A stretch of DNA of 11,416 bases from positions 1 to 11,416 of the forward strand of contig JADFHR010000094.1 of assembly GCA_022567015.1 (NCBI GenBank). Direction: 5' to 3'. The notes below the pieces were generated by a model. That model had not been told where the DNA came from. It was given only the letters and a program-made list of their open reading frames with translations, and did not search any database. The translations under genes and the position numbers were made by a program. Position 1 is the stretch's first letter, and every line of letters begins with the position of its first letter. This document shows positions 1 through 6,786 of this stretch, one piece after another. Source of the stretch: Pseudomonadota bacterium (lineage in GTDB: Bacteria > Pseudomonadota > Alphaproteobacteria > Rhodospirillales > 2-02-FULL-58-16).

Positions 1-1161
1 CCTTTCCGCGACCACCGGCGCCGGCGCGGCCGCCGGCTGTTCCCGGGCCGGTCCGGGGTCGGCGGCCGGCTGTCGTTGGACCGATGCGGAAACGGGGGTT
101 GCGGCGGCCGGCTGTTCCTGGACCGGGGCGGAATCGGGGGTTGCGGCGGCCGGCTGTTCCTGGACCGATGCGGAAACGGGGGTTGCGGCGGCCGCTGATC
201 GGGGTTGCCCGTCGGGCGCCGGCGCACGCGGCGGCGGACCCACGGCCGTGGGTTTGGCCGGGATCAGAGGTATCGGCTTGGACGCCGCCGTATTCTCCGG
301 CTTTTCCTCCGCCGCGGACGGAACACCGGACGGCGCAGACGTCTCCCCCCGATCGCCGGGCGGCGCGCCCGCGGGCGCCGGGGCGGGCGCCTGGGCCGCG
401 TTTTCCGTCTCGCTCGGCGCCAGGACGTCGACGACGACCCGGGAGCCGGAGACGAAATGGCGCAGCCGCGAGGTCTCCGGCACCGCCAGGGTGACGATCA
501 GGCGACCGTCCTTCACCTGGGAAACGACGTCGCGGATGTATTTCGAAGGCCTGGCGCCGAGCGCCCCGATGTCGACGCGGGCGGGGCGGCCGAAGGTGAT
601 GGTGGTGCCGCCGCCGGTCCGCTCGATCTCGTAAGCGACCTTCCGCGGCCAGTCGAAGACCATGCGGCTGAACCCCTTGTGCTCGCCGGAGCGCACCCGC
701 ACCCGGGGTCCCTTCGGCGCGGCGGCCCAGGGGTCGGCACCCAGCTGGCCGGCGTCTCCCGGCGGCGCGGCCGCGGCCCCGCCGGGCGCCCGGTCCAGCA
801 CGTCGACGACCACGGCGCTCCCCAGGTCGAAGTCGCGCAGGTCGTAGTCTCCGGTCAGGGTGAAGACCACGGAACGCCCGTCGGCGGACGGCGTGGCGCG
901 GCTTAAGTACTTCCGAAGGACCCTGAGCACGCCGCCGTAGGTGGCCTCCATGGGCCGGCCGAAGCGGACAATCAGGCGCCGGTCGTCGATTTCGGCGGAG
1001 TACTGGACGGGGGTCTGCCAGCCGAAAACGATACGTCCGTACTCCCCGTGCGGGGCGGCGCGCAACGGCACCTCCTCGGCCACGGCCGACGACGCCGAAA
1101 ACGCAAGGAACACCGCCGCCAAGGCGATGCGGAGCGGCCGCCAGGGTGCGCCACCGGCCAT
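1..1161 (-). CDS. Exported protein with two AMIN-like modules, partial (C-terminus off the left edge)
   Basis: The open frame starts at ATG 1161 and runs 387 codons to the window edge without a stop. Residues 1-28 look like a Sec signal peptide ending AVA before EE, so the product should be periplasmic. Two similar beta-rich modules follow, at about residues 41-123 and 163-249. Each begins with a pattern like YGRIVFGW or FSRMVFDW, has an (I/L)(I/V)xFGRP core, and ends in VVVDVL; this resembles the AMIN domain, which targets proteins to the cell envelope. From about 250 the chain is a Pro/Ala-rich linker that includes three 14-residue repeats. The start overlaps the upstream motB-like stop as TGATG, so translation is probably coupled. 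Comparable genes beside alphaproteobacterial flagellar genes often carry TPR repeats further on; that part is outside the window and is my inference. A role in anchoring or regulating the motor is a guess. The frame is secure; the function is not. Confidence 0.75.
   Translation of the reverse strand, partial: MAGGAPWRPLRIALAAVFLAFSASSAVAEEVPLRAAPHGEYGRIVFGWQTPVQYSAEIDDRRLIVRFGRPMEATYGGVLRVLRKYLSRATPSADGRSVVFTLTGDYDLRDFDLGSAVVVDVLDRAPGGAAAAPPGDAGQLGADPWAAAPKGPRVRVRSGEHKGFSRMVFDWPRKVAYEIERTGGGTTITFGRPARVDIGALGARPSKYIRDVVSQVKDGRLIVTLAVPETSRLRHFVSGSRVVVDVLAPSETENAAQAPAPAPAGAPPGDRGETSAPSGVPSAAEEKPENTAASKPIPLIPAKPTAVGPPPRAPAPDGQPRSAAAATPVSASVQEQPAAATPDSAPVQEQPAAATPVSASVQRQPAADPGPAREQPAAAPAPVVAER
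64..189 (-). repeat. Three tandem 42-base coding repeats
   Basis: Units lie at 64-105, 106-147 and 148-189. By my count the outer units differ at 3 bases and the second and third also at 3. A degenerate partial copy continues at about 31-63. On the minus strand each unit encodes 14 residues of the type AAATPVSASVQEQP, inside the Pro/Ala linker of the AMIN-like protein. The unit is a multiple of three, so copy number can change without breaking the frame. Confidence 0.9.
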
Positions 1162-1871
1162 CACACACCCCCGGCGTTGGGCAGCACCACGATGTCCACG
1201 CGGCGGCCCAGGGCGTGCCGCTGGTCCGTCGGCAAATCGGGCAACTGGGAGAAGCGGCTGTCGGCAAAGCCCAACGCGACGATGTCCTCGGTGTAGCCGG
1301 AGCGCCGGAGCGCGTTGGCCACGGCGGCGGCGCGGGCCAGGGACAGCTCCCAGTTGGAGGCGTATTCGCCGCCGGTGGCCGGTACCGGGTCGGTATGGCC
1401 GTTGATTTCGATCTGGTTGCCGATGTTGCGCAGGACGCCGCCAAGGTTGAACACCGCCTCCCGCGCCTTCTCCGACAGGTCCGCCCGTGCCGGCGTGAAG
1501 AGCAGATCCCCGGGCAGGGCGATGACCAGCCGGTCCTCCAGGCGCATGATCCGGCTGTGCGCCAGCATCTCGTGCTCGGCCACGGTTTTCTCCAGCACGG
1601 AAGCCAGGTAATCCAGATTGATGGCCTGCTTGCGGACAATGGTGGCGACGTTGTACTCGGCCGACGAAGTCACCACGGCCTTCGCGCGGGAGACATTGAG
1701 GCTTTGCGAGAGGGCGTCGATCATGGAATCCCACTTGTCGACCTTGACGTTGGACATGGCGAACAGCATGACGAAAAAGGTCAGCATCAGGGACACCAGG
1801 TCCGTAAAGATGATCATCCACGCCTTTTTCTGCGCCGGCGTCTCGGGAGTGTCTTCGAGCTCAGGGCCCAT
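1161..1871 (-). CDS. MotB/OmpA-type flagellar stator-like protein
   Basis: The 236-residue product has the layout of a stator B subunit. A short N-terminal tail is followed by one membrane helix at about residues 18-40 that carries an Asp (D24, in the context FTDLVSLMLTFF), matching the proton- or sodium-binding Asp of MotB/PomB. A plug/linker region follows, then an OmpA-type peptidoglycan-binding domain (about 115-232) with an intact GHTD at 158-161 and the NWELSLARA helix at 173-181. I placed the start at 1871 because a strong AGGAGG-type site sits 6 bases upstream (about 1878-1883) and homology begins there; the frame stays open further upstream but that part is shadow of the previous gene. 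It overlaps the upstream MotB-like gene by 11 bases and the downstream gene by one. At 236 residues it is shorter than E. coli MotB (308). No motA is in the window, so its partner is unknown; I leave the symbol blank because it may not be the main MotB. Confidence 0.88.
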   Translation of the reverse strand: MGPELEDTPETPAQKKAWMIIFTDLVSLMLTFFVMLFAMSNVKVDKWDSMIDALSQSLNVSRAKAVVTSSAEYNVATIVRKQAINLDYLASVLEKTVAEHEMLAHSRIMRLEDRLVIALPGDLLFTPARADLSEKAREAVFNLGGVLRNIGNQIEINGHTDPVPATGGEYASNWELSLARAAAVANALRRSGYTEDIVALGFADSRFSQLPDLPTDQRHALGRRVDIVVLPNAGGV

Positions 1872-2643
1872 CCGGCCCTCCTCCGCCCAACCACGGTCCC
1901 TCGGGTTCACCACCCAGAACCGGAGGTTCGTTCGCCACCCCGAACCGGAGGAGAGGTTCGTTCGCCGCCCCGAACCGGAGGCGCGTCTCTTCCGGGTCGC
2001 GGACGTAGAACCAGATGACCACGTCCTCCCGGTTGCCGGGCTTGAGCCCGACGGAAATGCTGTCGGGGGGAACGCCGCGCGCCAGCATTGCGCGGGCAAA
2101 GGAGCCCACCCGGGCCATTTCCAGGGTCTGCCGGATGGGCAGATCGTTGTCCGGGGTATAGGCGCTGCCGATGACCAACTCCATGTCAAAGCGCACGCCC
2201 GGGGGGCGCCCGCTCAACGTCGCCACCAAGCGGTCCAAAAGGGGAAACCGCGCCGGCCGGATTTCGGTTTCGCCGGTCAAAAACAACGAATCCGCGGCCA
2301 TCACCACCCGCATCACGCGCCCCGGCTGGACGATCTCGACCTTGATCACCCGCATGGACGTGGTGAAAATCTTGGTGATCTGCTCCTGGAACCGCTGCCC
2401 GATCACCACCTCGCCCTCCTTGGCCGAGAAGGCGGTGAGATCGGTGCTGGGCGGCAGAATGGTCCTGAAGGTGGAGGTCAGGCTGTCCATGACCGCCTGC
2501 GTTTTGAGCTCCTCGCGGGTGGAAATGGTCACCAGCAGGATGAAAAAGGACAAAACAAGGAGATAAAGGCCCAGAAAAAGGGATATCGTGGATCCGCCGC
2601 TACCCTCGCGGGGCTCGTGAGGGATGGCTTCGTTGTCGTACAT
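1861..2643 (-). CDS. Degenerate MotB-like membrane protein
   Basis: The 260-residue product has one N-terminal membrane helix (about 19-41) and a long periplasmic part whose pattern follows the OmpA/MotB fold: an SLFLTGETEIRP stretch at 119-130, LLDRLVATL at 135-143, and LEMARVGSFARAML at 174-187, which lines up with the LSLARA helix of the neighbouring protein. Two key features are missing. The membrane helix has no acidic residue, so the ion-binding Asp of MotB is absent, and the GHTD motif is replaced by GSAYT (159-163). It should therefore not bind ions, nor peptidoglycan in the usual way. Residues 221-245 hold a tandem repeat of the type LRFGAANEPL encoded by a palindromic DNA repeat. 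The start lies 4 bases after the cheZ stop with no clear ribosome site, which suggests coupling. It could be an accessory subunit that pairs with the intact MotB-like protein, or a motor scaffold. The gene call is firm; the role is inference. Confidence 0.82.
   Translation of the reverse strand: MYDNEAIPHEPREGSGGSTISLFLGLYLLVLSFFILLVTISTREELKTQAVMDSLTSTFRTILPPSTDLTAFSAKEGEVVIGQRFQEQITKIFTTSMRVIKVEIVQPGRVMRVVMAADSLFLTGETEIRPARFPLLDRLVATLSGRPPGVRFDMELVIGSAYTPDNDLPIRQTLEMARVGSFARAMLARGVPPDSISVGLKPGNREDVVIWFYVRDPEETRLRFGAANEPLLRFGVANEPPVLGGEPEGPWLGGGGPDGP
1904..1976. repeat. Three consecutive palindromic (stem-loop) repeats inside a gene tail
   Basis: Three inverted repeats follow each other: GGTTC/GAACC at 1904-1908 and 1917-1921, GGTTCG/CGAACC at 1925-1930 and 1941-1946, and the same arms at 1955-1960 and 1971-1976. 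The last two are part of 27-base direct repeats (1924-1950 and 1954-1980) with a single mismatch and a 30-base period. They lie in the C-terminal coding end of the degenerate MotB-like gene, just before the overlap with the next gene, and read in frame as two copies of a 10-residue unit. Confidence 0.85.
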
Positions 2644-2647
2644 CTGA

Positions 2648-3307
2648 CTAATCGAAACTTGCCAACAGTGCGTCCACCTCCGCCTGGGATTTTGCGTCTT
2701 CGGGCAATTGCGGTCCGTGTACCAGCTTCTCGTCGGAGTCCTTTTTTTCTTCTTTTTCTTCCGCTTCGGGCTGCTCGGCCTTGACCTTCTCGATTTCGGA
2801 CCCGAACGCGGCCACCAGCGCGTCGATCCTTTCCTCGATGTCCTTGAGCGTATTCACCACCTTGGTGATGCGCTGTCCGGTGATGTCCTGGAACCCGCAG
2901 GCCTCGTAGATGCGGGTTGTGGCGTCCATCAGTTTCTGGCTGTTCTCCCCGTCCAAATTTTCCATAACGCCTTCGATGATTTCGGTGGCGTCCATGATGG
3001 TGTGGGTTGCCTCGGCGGTGGCCTCGACGATGGCGTCCAGTTGGTCGGCGGCGGCGGGAAGGTACTGTTCCTTGACCTGGTCCGGGCGTAGACGCGCGAT
3101 TTCGGTCTTCGCCGTCTGGATGTAGCGGGCCAGGGATTCCAGCTCCGCATAGATCGCCAGGTCGGCGCCCACCACATCGCCCTTCAGGGTCGCCATCATG
3201 CTTTCGACGACTTCGGCGATGTCCGCGATTCTGACCGTGTCCCCGTGCTTGCTCTCGAGTTCTTCGAGTCGCTGCCGGAGTGCGGCGTCCACCTTACCTG
3301 GCAACAT
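2648..3307 (-). CDS. cheZ: CheZ, CheY-phosphate phosphatase
   Basis: CheZ removes phosphate from CheY-P and so resets the flagellar switch. The 219-residue product has the family marks: a long helical body, the catalytic segment ACGFQDITGQR at 136-146 with D141 and Q145 in the places of E. coli D143 and Q147, an acidic/lysine-rich flexible linker (about 172-198), and a C-terminal CheY-binding tail QAEVDALLASFD. Its length is close to that of E. coli CheZ (214). The start at 3307 is preceded by a GGGGACGG ribosome site lying in the 9-base gap after the cheY stop, so the two are co-transcribed. CheZ is not universal in alphaproteobacteria, many of which use phosphate sinks or other phosphatases, so its presence here is informative. 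Confidence 0.95.
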   Translation of the reverse strand: MLPGKVDAALRQRLEELESKHGDTVRIADIAEVVESMMATLKGDVVGADLAIYAELESLARYIQTAKTEIARLRPDQVKEQYLPAAADQLDAIVEATAEATHTIMDATEIIEGVMENLDGENSQKLMDATTRIYEACGFQDITGQRITKVVNTLKDIEERIDALVAAFGSEIEKVKAEQPEAEEKEEKKDSDEKLVHGPQLPEDAKSQAEVDALLASFD

Positions 3308-3316
3308 TTCCGTCCC

Positions 3317-3703
3317 CTAGAAATCGCCCAGCACGCTGGCCATTTTGGACTTCAGAGTCTCCGCGTTGAACGGCTTGACGATGTAGTTGGAGACCCCGGC
3401 CTCCTTGGCCGCGATGACGTTTTCAGACTTGCTTTCCGCCGTAATCATGATGAACGGAATGTGCTTCAGCTTGCCGTCGCCGCGGACCTCGCGCAGGAGC
3501 TCAATCCCCGTCATCGGTTCCATATTCCAGTCGGAAATGATGAGATCGATGGAGCAGTCACGAAGCTTTTTCAGCGCCGCGGCGCCATCGGATGCCTCCT
3601 CGATGTTCGAGAAATTCAACTGGCGGAGAAGATTTCGGAGAATCCGCAGCATGGTCTTGTAGTCGTCCACCACCAAGATGTTCATATTCATATCGACAGC
3701 CAT
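3317..3703 (-). CDS. cheY: CheY, chemotaxis response regulator
   Basis: This is a single-domain receiver of 128 residues, the usual CheY length, with no output domain. The acidic pair is D13-D14, the phospho-acceptor is D58 in DWNMEPMTG, and the switch residues T88, Y107 and K110 (KPF) are all present. The DWNM context is like that of enteric CheY. When phosphorylated it should bind the N-terminal region of FliM, encoded in the same operon, and change rotation. A GGAG ribosome site lies about 6 bases before ATG 3703; alternative Met codons at residues 5 and 7 are less well placed. cheZ follows directly. Confidence 0.95.
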   Translation of the reverse strand: MAVDMNMNILVVDDYKTMLRILRNLLRQLNFSNIEEASDGAAALKKLRDCSIDLIISDWNMEPMTGIELLREVRGDGKLKHIPFIMITAESKSENVIAAKEAGVSNYIVKPFNAETLKSKMASVLGDF

Positions 3704-3838
3704 CTATCACTCCATCACCGGCCGGTCTCTGACAAGGATATCCCAGATATTTTCCGCGGCGTTTGCCACGGCCCCTCCGGGGGGACATGCTGTGTGTTAC
3801 GTAGAAGCGGTGGTTCGGCTTCGCAACATTTTTTCAAG
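3704..3838. other. 135-base gap between the motE-like gene and cheY
   Basis: This is the only sizeable gap in the minus-strand run, where other junctions overlap or leave at most about 20 bases. It is relatively AT-rich in places. It contains short inverted repeats (CCCC/GGGG around 3772-3782 and GAAGC/GCTTC around 3804-3822) but no T-run after them on the minus strand. I see no gene and no convincing sigma-54 or -35/-10 promoter. It may hold an internal promoter for cheY-cheZ and the MotB-like genes. Confidence 0.5.
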
Positions 3839-4576
3839 TCACCCTCCGGCTTCGTCGCCGACGGGGGGCATCTGCCGTAGCCGTGACAGTTCGACGGTTA
3901 TTTCCGTAGCCTTGGTCGGGTTCATTTTGGCCATGATCGGCGCCAGTTTTCGCTCCTTCATGCGTTCCGCCACCATGAGAAGGGTGTTCATGTCCAGTTC
4001 CTCGAAAATGCGCGCGGCGTCCTTCGGCTTCATGTTCTCGTAAATCTTGACCAGGCTTTGCACTTTCGCGCTCTGCTGGTCGTCATAGGTTTTGATGAGC
4101 TTGGTAATGGCGACCTGCAAGGCCTTGAGCTCCTTGACCTTCTTGTCTATGCGCGTCTCCGCCGCCTTCAGCAGGCCGCCCTGGATGTCCATTTCCTGCT
4201 CGCGCGAATCCAAATTCTCGCGGCGCTCGGCCAACTGCTGCAGGAGATCGATCTCGGCCTGGGTGAGAAGGGTCGGATCGTCCCTCGCCAGGCGCGCGGT
4301 CATCGCCGCCCCCGGTGCCGCGGGCTTGTCCGTGGACGCCGCCTCGCCGCCGTCCTTTTGCTGCGCCTGGGCCGGCCCGCTTGGCGCCGCGGCCGGTTCG
4401 TCGGCGGATGGGGCGGAGGATTTCGGTTGTTGGGCCCGGGCGCCGGCGACCGAGAGGGTGCCGTCGAGAAGCCCGCCGACGCCTTCCCAGATCGTGCCCA
4501 CCTTCACCGTCAGCATGAGGGCGGCGGCGAATATGGTCGCCGGCAGAAAGCGGATCCTGGAGGCGAAGGTGGCCAT
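3839..4576 (-). CDS. MotE-like flagellar protein (MgtE N-domain-like)
   Basis: The 245-residue product has an N-terminal hydrophobic segment (about 10-30) that is a signal peptide or anchor, a Pro/Ala/Ser-rich spacer (about 45-95), a coiled-coil stretch (about 100-165), and a C-terminal domain with the pattern KIYENMKPKDAARIFEELD and then AERMKERKLAPIMAKM. That last pattern is typical of the MgtE intracellular-N-like fold found in alphaproteobacterial MotE proteins. In rhizobia MotE is a periplasmic chaperone that helps the stator-related protein MotC fold. The position here, between fliM and stator-like genes, fits a job in assembling the stator. Its start overlaps the preceding stop as TGATG. 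The family call is fairly sure, but whether it acts exactly as rhizobial MotE does is inference. Confidence 0.82.
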   Translation of the reverse strand: MATFASRIRFLPATIFAAALMLTVKVGTIWEGVGGLLDGTLSVAGARAQQPKSSAPSADEPAAAPSGPAQAQQKDGGEAASTDKPAAPGAAMTARLARDDPTLLTQAEIDLLQQLAERRENLDSREQEMDIQGGLLKAAETRIDKKVKELKALQVAITKLIKTYDDQQSAKVQSLVKIYENMKPKDAARIFEELDMNTLLMVAERMKERKLAPIMAKMNPTKATEITVELSRLRQMPPVGDEAGG

Positions 4577-5010
4577 CAGCGGGCGGCCTGAAGGGCTTTG
4601 AGAAGTTCGCGTTCGGCTGTCGATTTAGGGCTGATTTTCCCGTTGCCGTGGGCGGCGGCGGGCTTCTTGAGGCCGGGCCGGGGCCGGGAAGCGCCTTCCT
4701 TTCGGGAGTCGCGCACCGTTTCCTCCAGGCGGTCGGCCGCCGAGCCGCCGCGGTCGATGAGGAACGCCAGGTCGTCGCGCAACGCCTGGGCATTATCGAT
4801 GCGCTCCTTCAAGTCATCGGCGGTTTTCTTCAACTTGCCGATGCTTTCCTCGGCCCGCGCGGTCGCCTGGCCGAAGGTGGCGGCCAGCTTTTCCAGCTCG
4901 GATTTGTCGCGGCGCAGCCTGCCGAGCCGCCGGTTCAGCACCATCGCGTAGCCGATGGTGATCACCAGCAGTACGGCCACGAGAACGTCAAGCGCGAGGG
5001 AAAACGGCAT
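4576..5010 (-). CDS. DUF6468-like small membrane/coiled-coil protein
   Basis: The 144-residue product has one N-terminal membrane helix (about 4-22, SLALDVLVAVLLVITIGY), a basic stretch (NRRLGRLRR) that predicts a cytoplasmic C-terminal part, then a helical coiled-coil region (about 30-95) and a Lys/Ala/Pro-rich tail. I chose ATG 5010 because it follows the fliM stop by 2 bases and is preceded by AAAGGGGGG; the frame is open 33 codons further into fliM, but that part is shadow. This kind of protein regularly sits beside fliM in alphaproteobacteria and is annotated as DUF6468; its role is not known to me. The context suggests a motor accessory or stator-associated protein. Confidence 0.75.
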   Translation of the reverse strand: MPFSLALDVLVAVLLVITIGYAMVLNRRLGRLRRDKSELEKLAATFGQATARAEESIGKLKKTADDLKERIDNAQALRDDLAFLIDRGGSAADRLEETVRDSRKEGASRPRPGLKKPAAAHGNGKISPKSTAERELLKALQAAR

Positions 5011-5012
5011 GG

Positions 5013-6155
5013 TCAAGGCCCCCCTTTCATTATCCGCTCTTCGACGCGGATGGCGATATTGCTGCCCCTGCGGCCCATCCGGCCGGTGCACATGGTGACA
5101 TCCCCGCACCGCAGGTCGACCAGGGAATCCGGCGTCGCGCTGAGCATGATCCGCGATCCGACCTTGAGCGCGAAAACGTCGCCAAGGCGCATGAACTGTT
5201 CATCCAGCACCGCGGTGAGCTCGACATCCGTGAACCACAATTCCTCGGCCAAGTGGGTTTCCCAGATGGAGTCGCGGCCGAACTTCTCGCCCAGGAACAT
5301 CTGCAGCAGCAACTCGCGCACGGGCTCCAGGGTCGCATACGGCAAAAGCAACTCCAGCCGGCCGCCCCGGTCCTCCATATCGATGCGCAGCCTGATCACG
5401 ATGGCGGCGTTGGACGGCCGCGAGATGGTGGCGAACCGCGGATTCGTCTCCAGCCGCTCGAAGCGGAACGTCACCGGGCTCAACGGCTCGAAGGCGGCGC
5501 TCAAGTCGTTCAGCATCACGTGAATCATGCGTTCCACAAGGCTGCGCTCGATGGTGGTGTAGGGGCGCCCCTCGATGCGCATGGCGGCGGTGCCGCGCCG
5601 GCCGCCCAAAAGGACGTCGACGATGGAATAGATCAGGGACGAATCGACGGTGACCAGGCCGTAGTTGTCCCATTCCTCGGCCTTGAACACGCTCAACATG
5701 GCGGGCAGCGGGATGGAGTTCAGATAGTCGCCGAAACGAAGCGACGCGATGTTGTCGAGGGACACCTCCACGTTGTCGGAGGTGAAGTTGCGCAGGGACG
5801 TGGACATGAGGCGCACCAGCCGGTCGAACACGACCTCCAGCATGGGCAGGCGCTCATAGGAGACCAGCGCACTGTTGAGAATGGCCTGAATGCCCGACTT
5901 TTCCGAGCCATCTTCGTGCTCGTCGTCGAATCCGAGCAGGCTGTCGATTTCGTCCTGGTTGAGGACGCGGGTGGATTCGCGCCCGGCGCCGGTGGTCGCG
6001 TCGCCACCACCGTCCTCGCCGCCGACCATGGCCTCCCATTCGGCGGCGAGATCGTCCTGGTCGTCGCCGGCCTCACCCCCTTCGGCGTTCTCCGCCGGGG
6101 CTTCCGGCTCGGCGGCCGGGGCGTCTTGGGCTTGTTCGTCGGCGGGAGCGGTCAT
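5013..6155 (-). CDS. fliM: FliM, flagellar motor switch protein
   Basis: FliM forms the middle of the C-ring, binds CheY-P and sets the direction of rotation. The 380-residue product has the CheY-binding peptide LNQDEIDSLLG at 65-75, the CheC-like middle domain (about 100-290), and the C-terminal SpoA-type domain that pairs with FliN (about 305-375, with LRCGDVTMCTGRMGRRGSN). In E. coli the CheY-binding peptide is at the very N-terminus; here it follows about 63 residues of acidic, Ala/Pro-rich sequence that includes DDLAAEWEAM (34-43). fliL ends 19 bases upstream and the DUF6468-like gene starts 2 bases downstream. fliN is not in the window. Confidence 0.96.
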   Translation of the reverse strand: MTAPADEQAQDAPAAEPEAPAENAEGGEAGDDQDDLAAEWEAMVGGEDGGGDATTGAGRESTRVLNQDEIDSLLGFDDEHEDGSEKSGIQAILNSALVSYERLPMLEVVFDRLVRLMSTSLRNFTSDNVEVSLDNIASLRFGDYLNSIPLPAMLSVFKAEEWDNYGLVTVDSSLIYSIVDVLLGGRRGTAAMRIEGRPYTTIERSLVERMIHVMLNDLSAAFEPLSPVTFRFERLETNPRFATISRPSNAAIVIRLRIDMEDRGGRLELLLPYATLEPVRELLLQMFLGEKFGRDSIWETHLAEELWFTDVELTAVLDEQFMRLGDVFALKVGSRIMLSATPDSLVDLRCGDVTMCTGRMGRRGSNIAIRVEERIMKGGP

Positions 6156-6174
6156 GGCATTGGGTTCCCGGGGG

Positions 6175-6717
6175 CTACTGGACCAGCATTTCCTTGAACA
6201 GGACGTCGCTGACCTTGGACGGGGCGGCGGCCAGAATGACCCGCGTCAGCAGTTCCTCGCGCAACCGGTACATGCCGGCCGATCCCTTGAGGTCCTCCAC
6301 CCGGAGCTCGCGCAAATAAACTTGAAAGTTGTCGATGATCCGCGGCATCACCGCCTCAATCCTTGCAACGTCCTCGGCATTTTCCAGTTCCAGGCTGACG
6401 CGGATCTTCAGAAACGTCGATTTGCGCCCGCCGGTATTCAGGTTCACCAGGATCTCGGGCAGGTCGAAGAAGATCGCCTCCACCGGGTCGGTCGTCTCCT
6501 CCGTTGCCGTTTCGTCGGCACCGCCGAGCATGGCGATCAGCGGCTCCAACAGGCCGGTGAAATAGGCCGCCGCCGCGCCGCCGACGACGAGGAACAAGGC
6601 CAGGGCGACAAACAGGAGAAGCTTCGTTTTGCTGCCCTGTTTTTTCGGTGACCCCTCTCCCTCTTCGTCTTCGTCGCTCTCTGCTTCCAGATCCTCTTCT
6701 GCTTCGTCGTCGGCCAT
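6175..6717 (-). CDS. fliL: FliL, flagellar basal body-associated protein
   Basis: FliL is a single-pass inner-membrane protein that surrounds or supports the stator and raises torque. From ATG 6717 the product has 180 residues: a very acidic cytoplasmic tail (about 1-21, rich in Glu and Asp), a membrane helix (about 32-53, LLLFVALALFLVVGGAAAAY), and the periplasmic FliL domain with the typical pattern FFDLPEILVNLNTGGRKSTFLKI (split here at about residues 83-105) and a C-terminal helix ending KEMLVQ. In-frame starts at 6726 (ATG) and 6750 (GTG) are possible; none has a strong ribosome site, and 6717 gives the usual acidic N-terminus. It is the first gene of the leftward operon, facing the divergent control region. 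Confidence 0.92.
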   Translation of the reverse strand: MADDEAEEDLEAESDEDEEGEGSPKKQGSKTKLLLFVALALFLVVGGAAAAYFTGLLEPLIAMLGGADETATEETTDPVEAIFFDLPEILVNLNTGGRKSTFLKIRVSLELENAEDVARIEAVMPRIIDNFQVYLRELRVEDLKGSAGMYRLREELLTRVILAAAPSKVSDVLFKEMLVQ

Positions 6718-6786
6718 CGCCTGCATCCGGTGAAACGACAGACCCGACACCGTTGGTGCCGCGTCCAGGTCAATCTAGGTGGGTTT

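Noticed and set aside
205..906. Plus-strand frames at the left end
   Set aside because: They are Arg/Gly-rich and antisense to the AMIN-like protein, which has a signal peptide and modular structure.
1618..2784. Long open frame on the plus strand (388 codons)
   Set aside because: It lies antisense to the two MotB-like genes, has low-complexity His/Arg/Pro-rich content, and shows no family pattern; it is a GC-rich shadow.
3772..3822. Terminator or riboswitch in the gap before cheY
   Set aside because: Only short stems without T-runs are present and no known riboswitch pattern was recognised.
6718..6750. Longer fliL starting at GTG 6750
   Set aside because: It has no ribosome site and adds residues not typical of FliL; it cannot be fully excluded.
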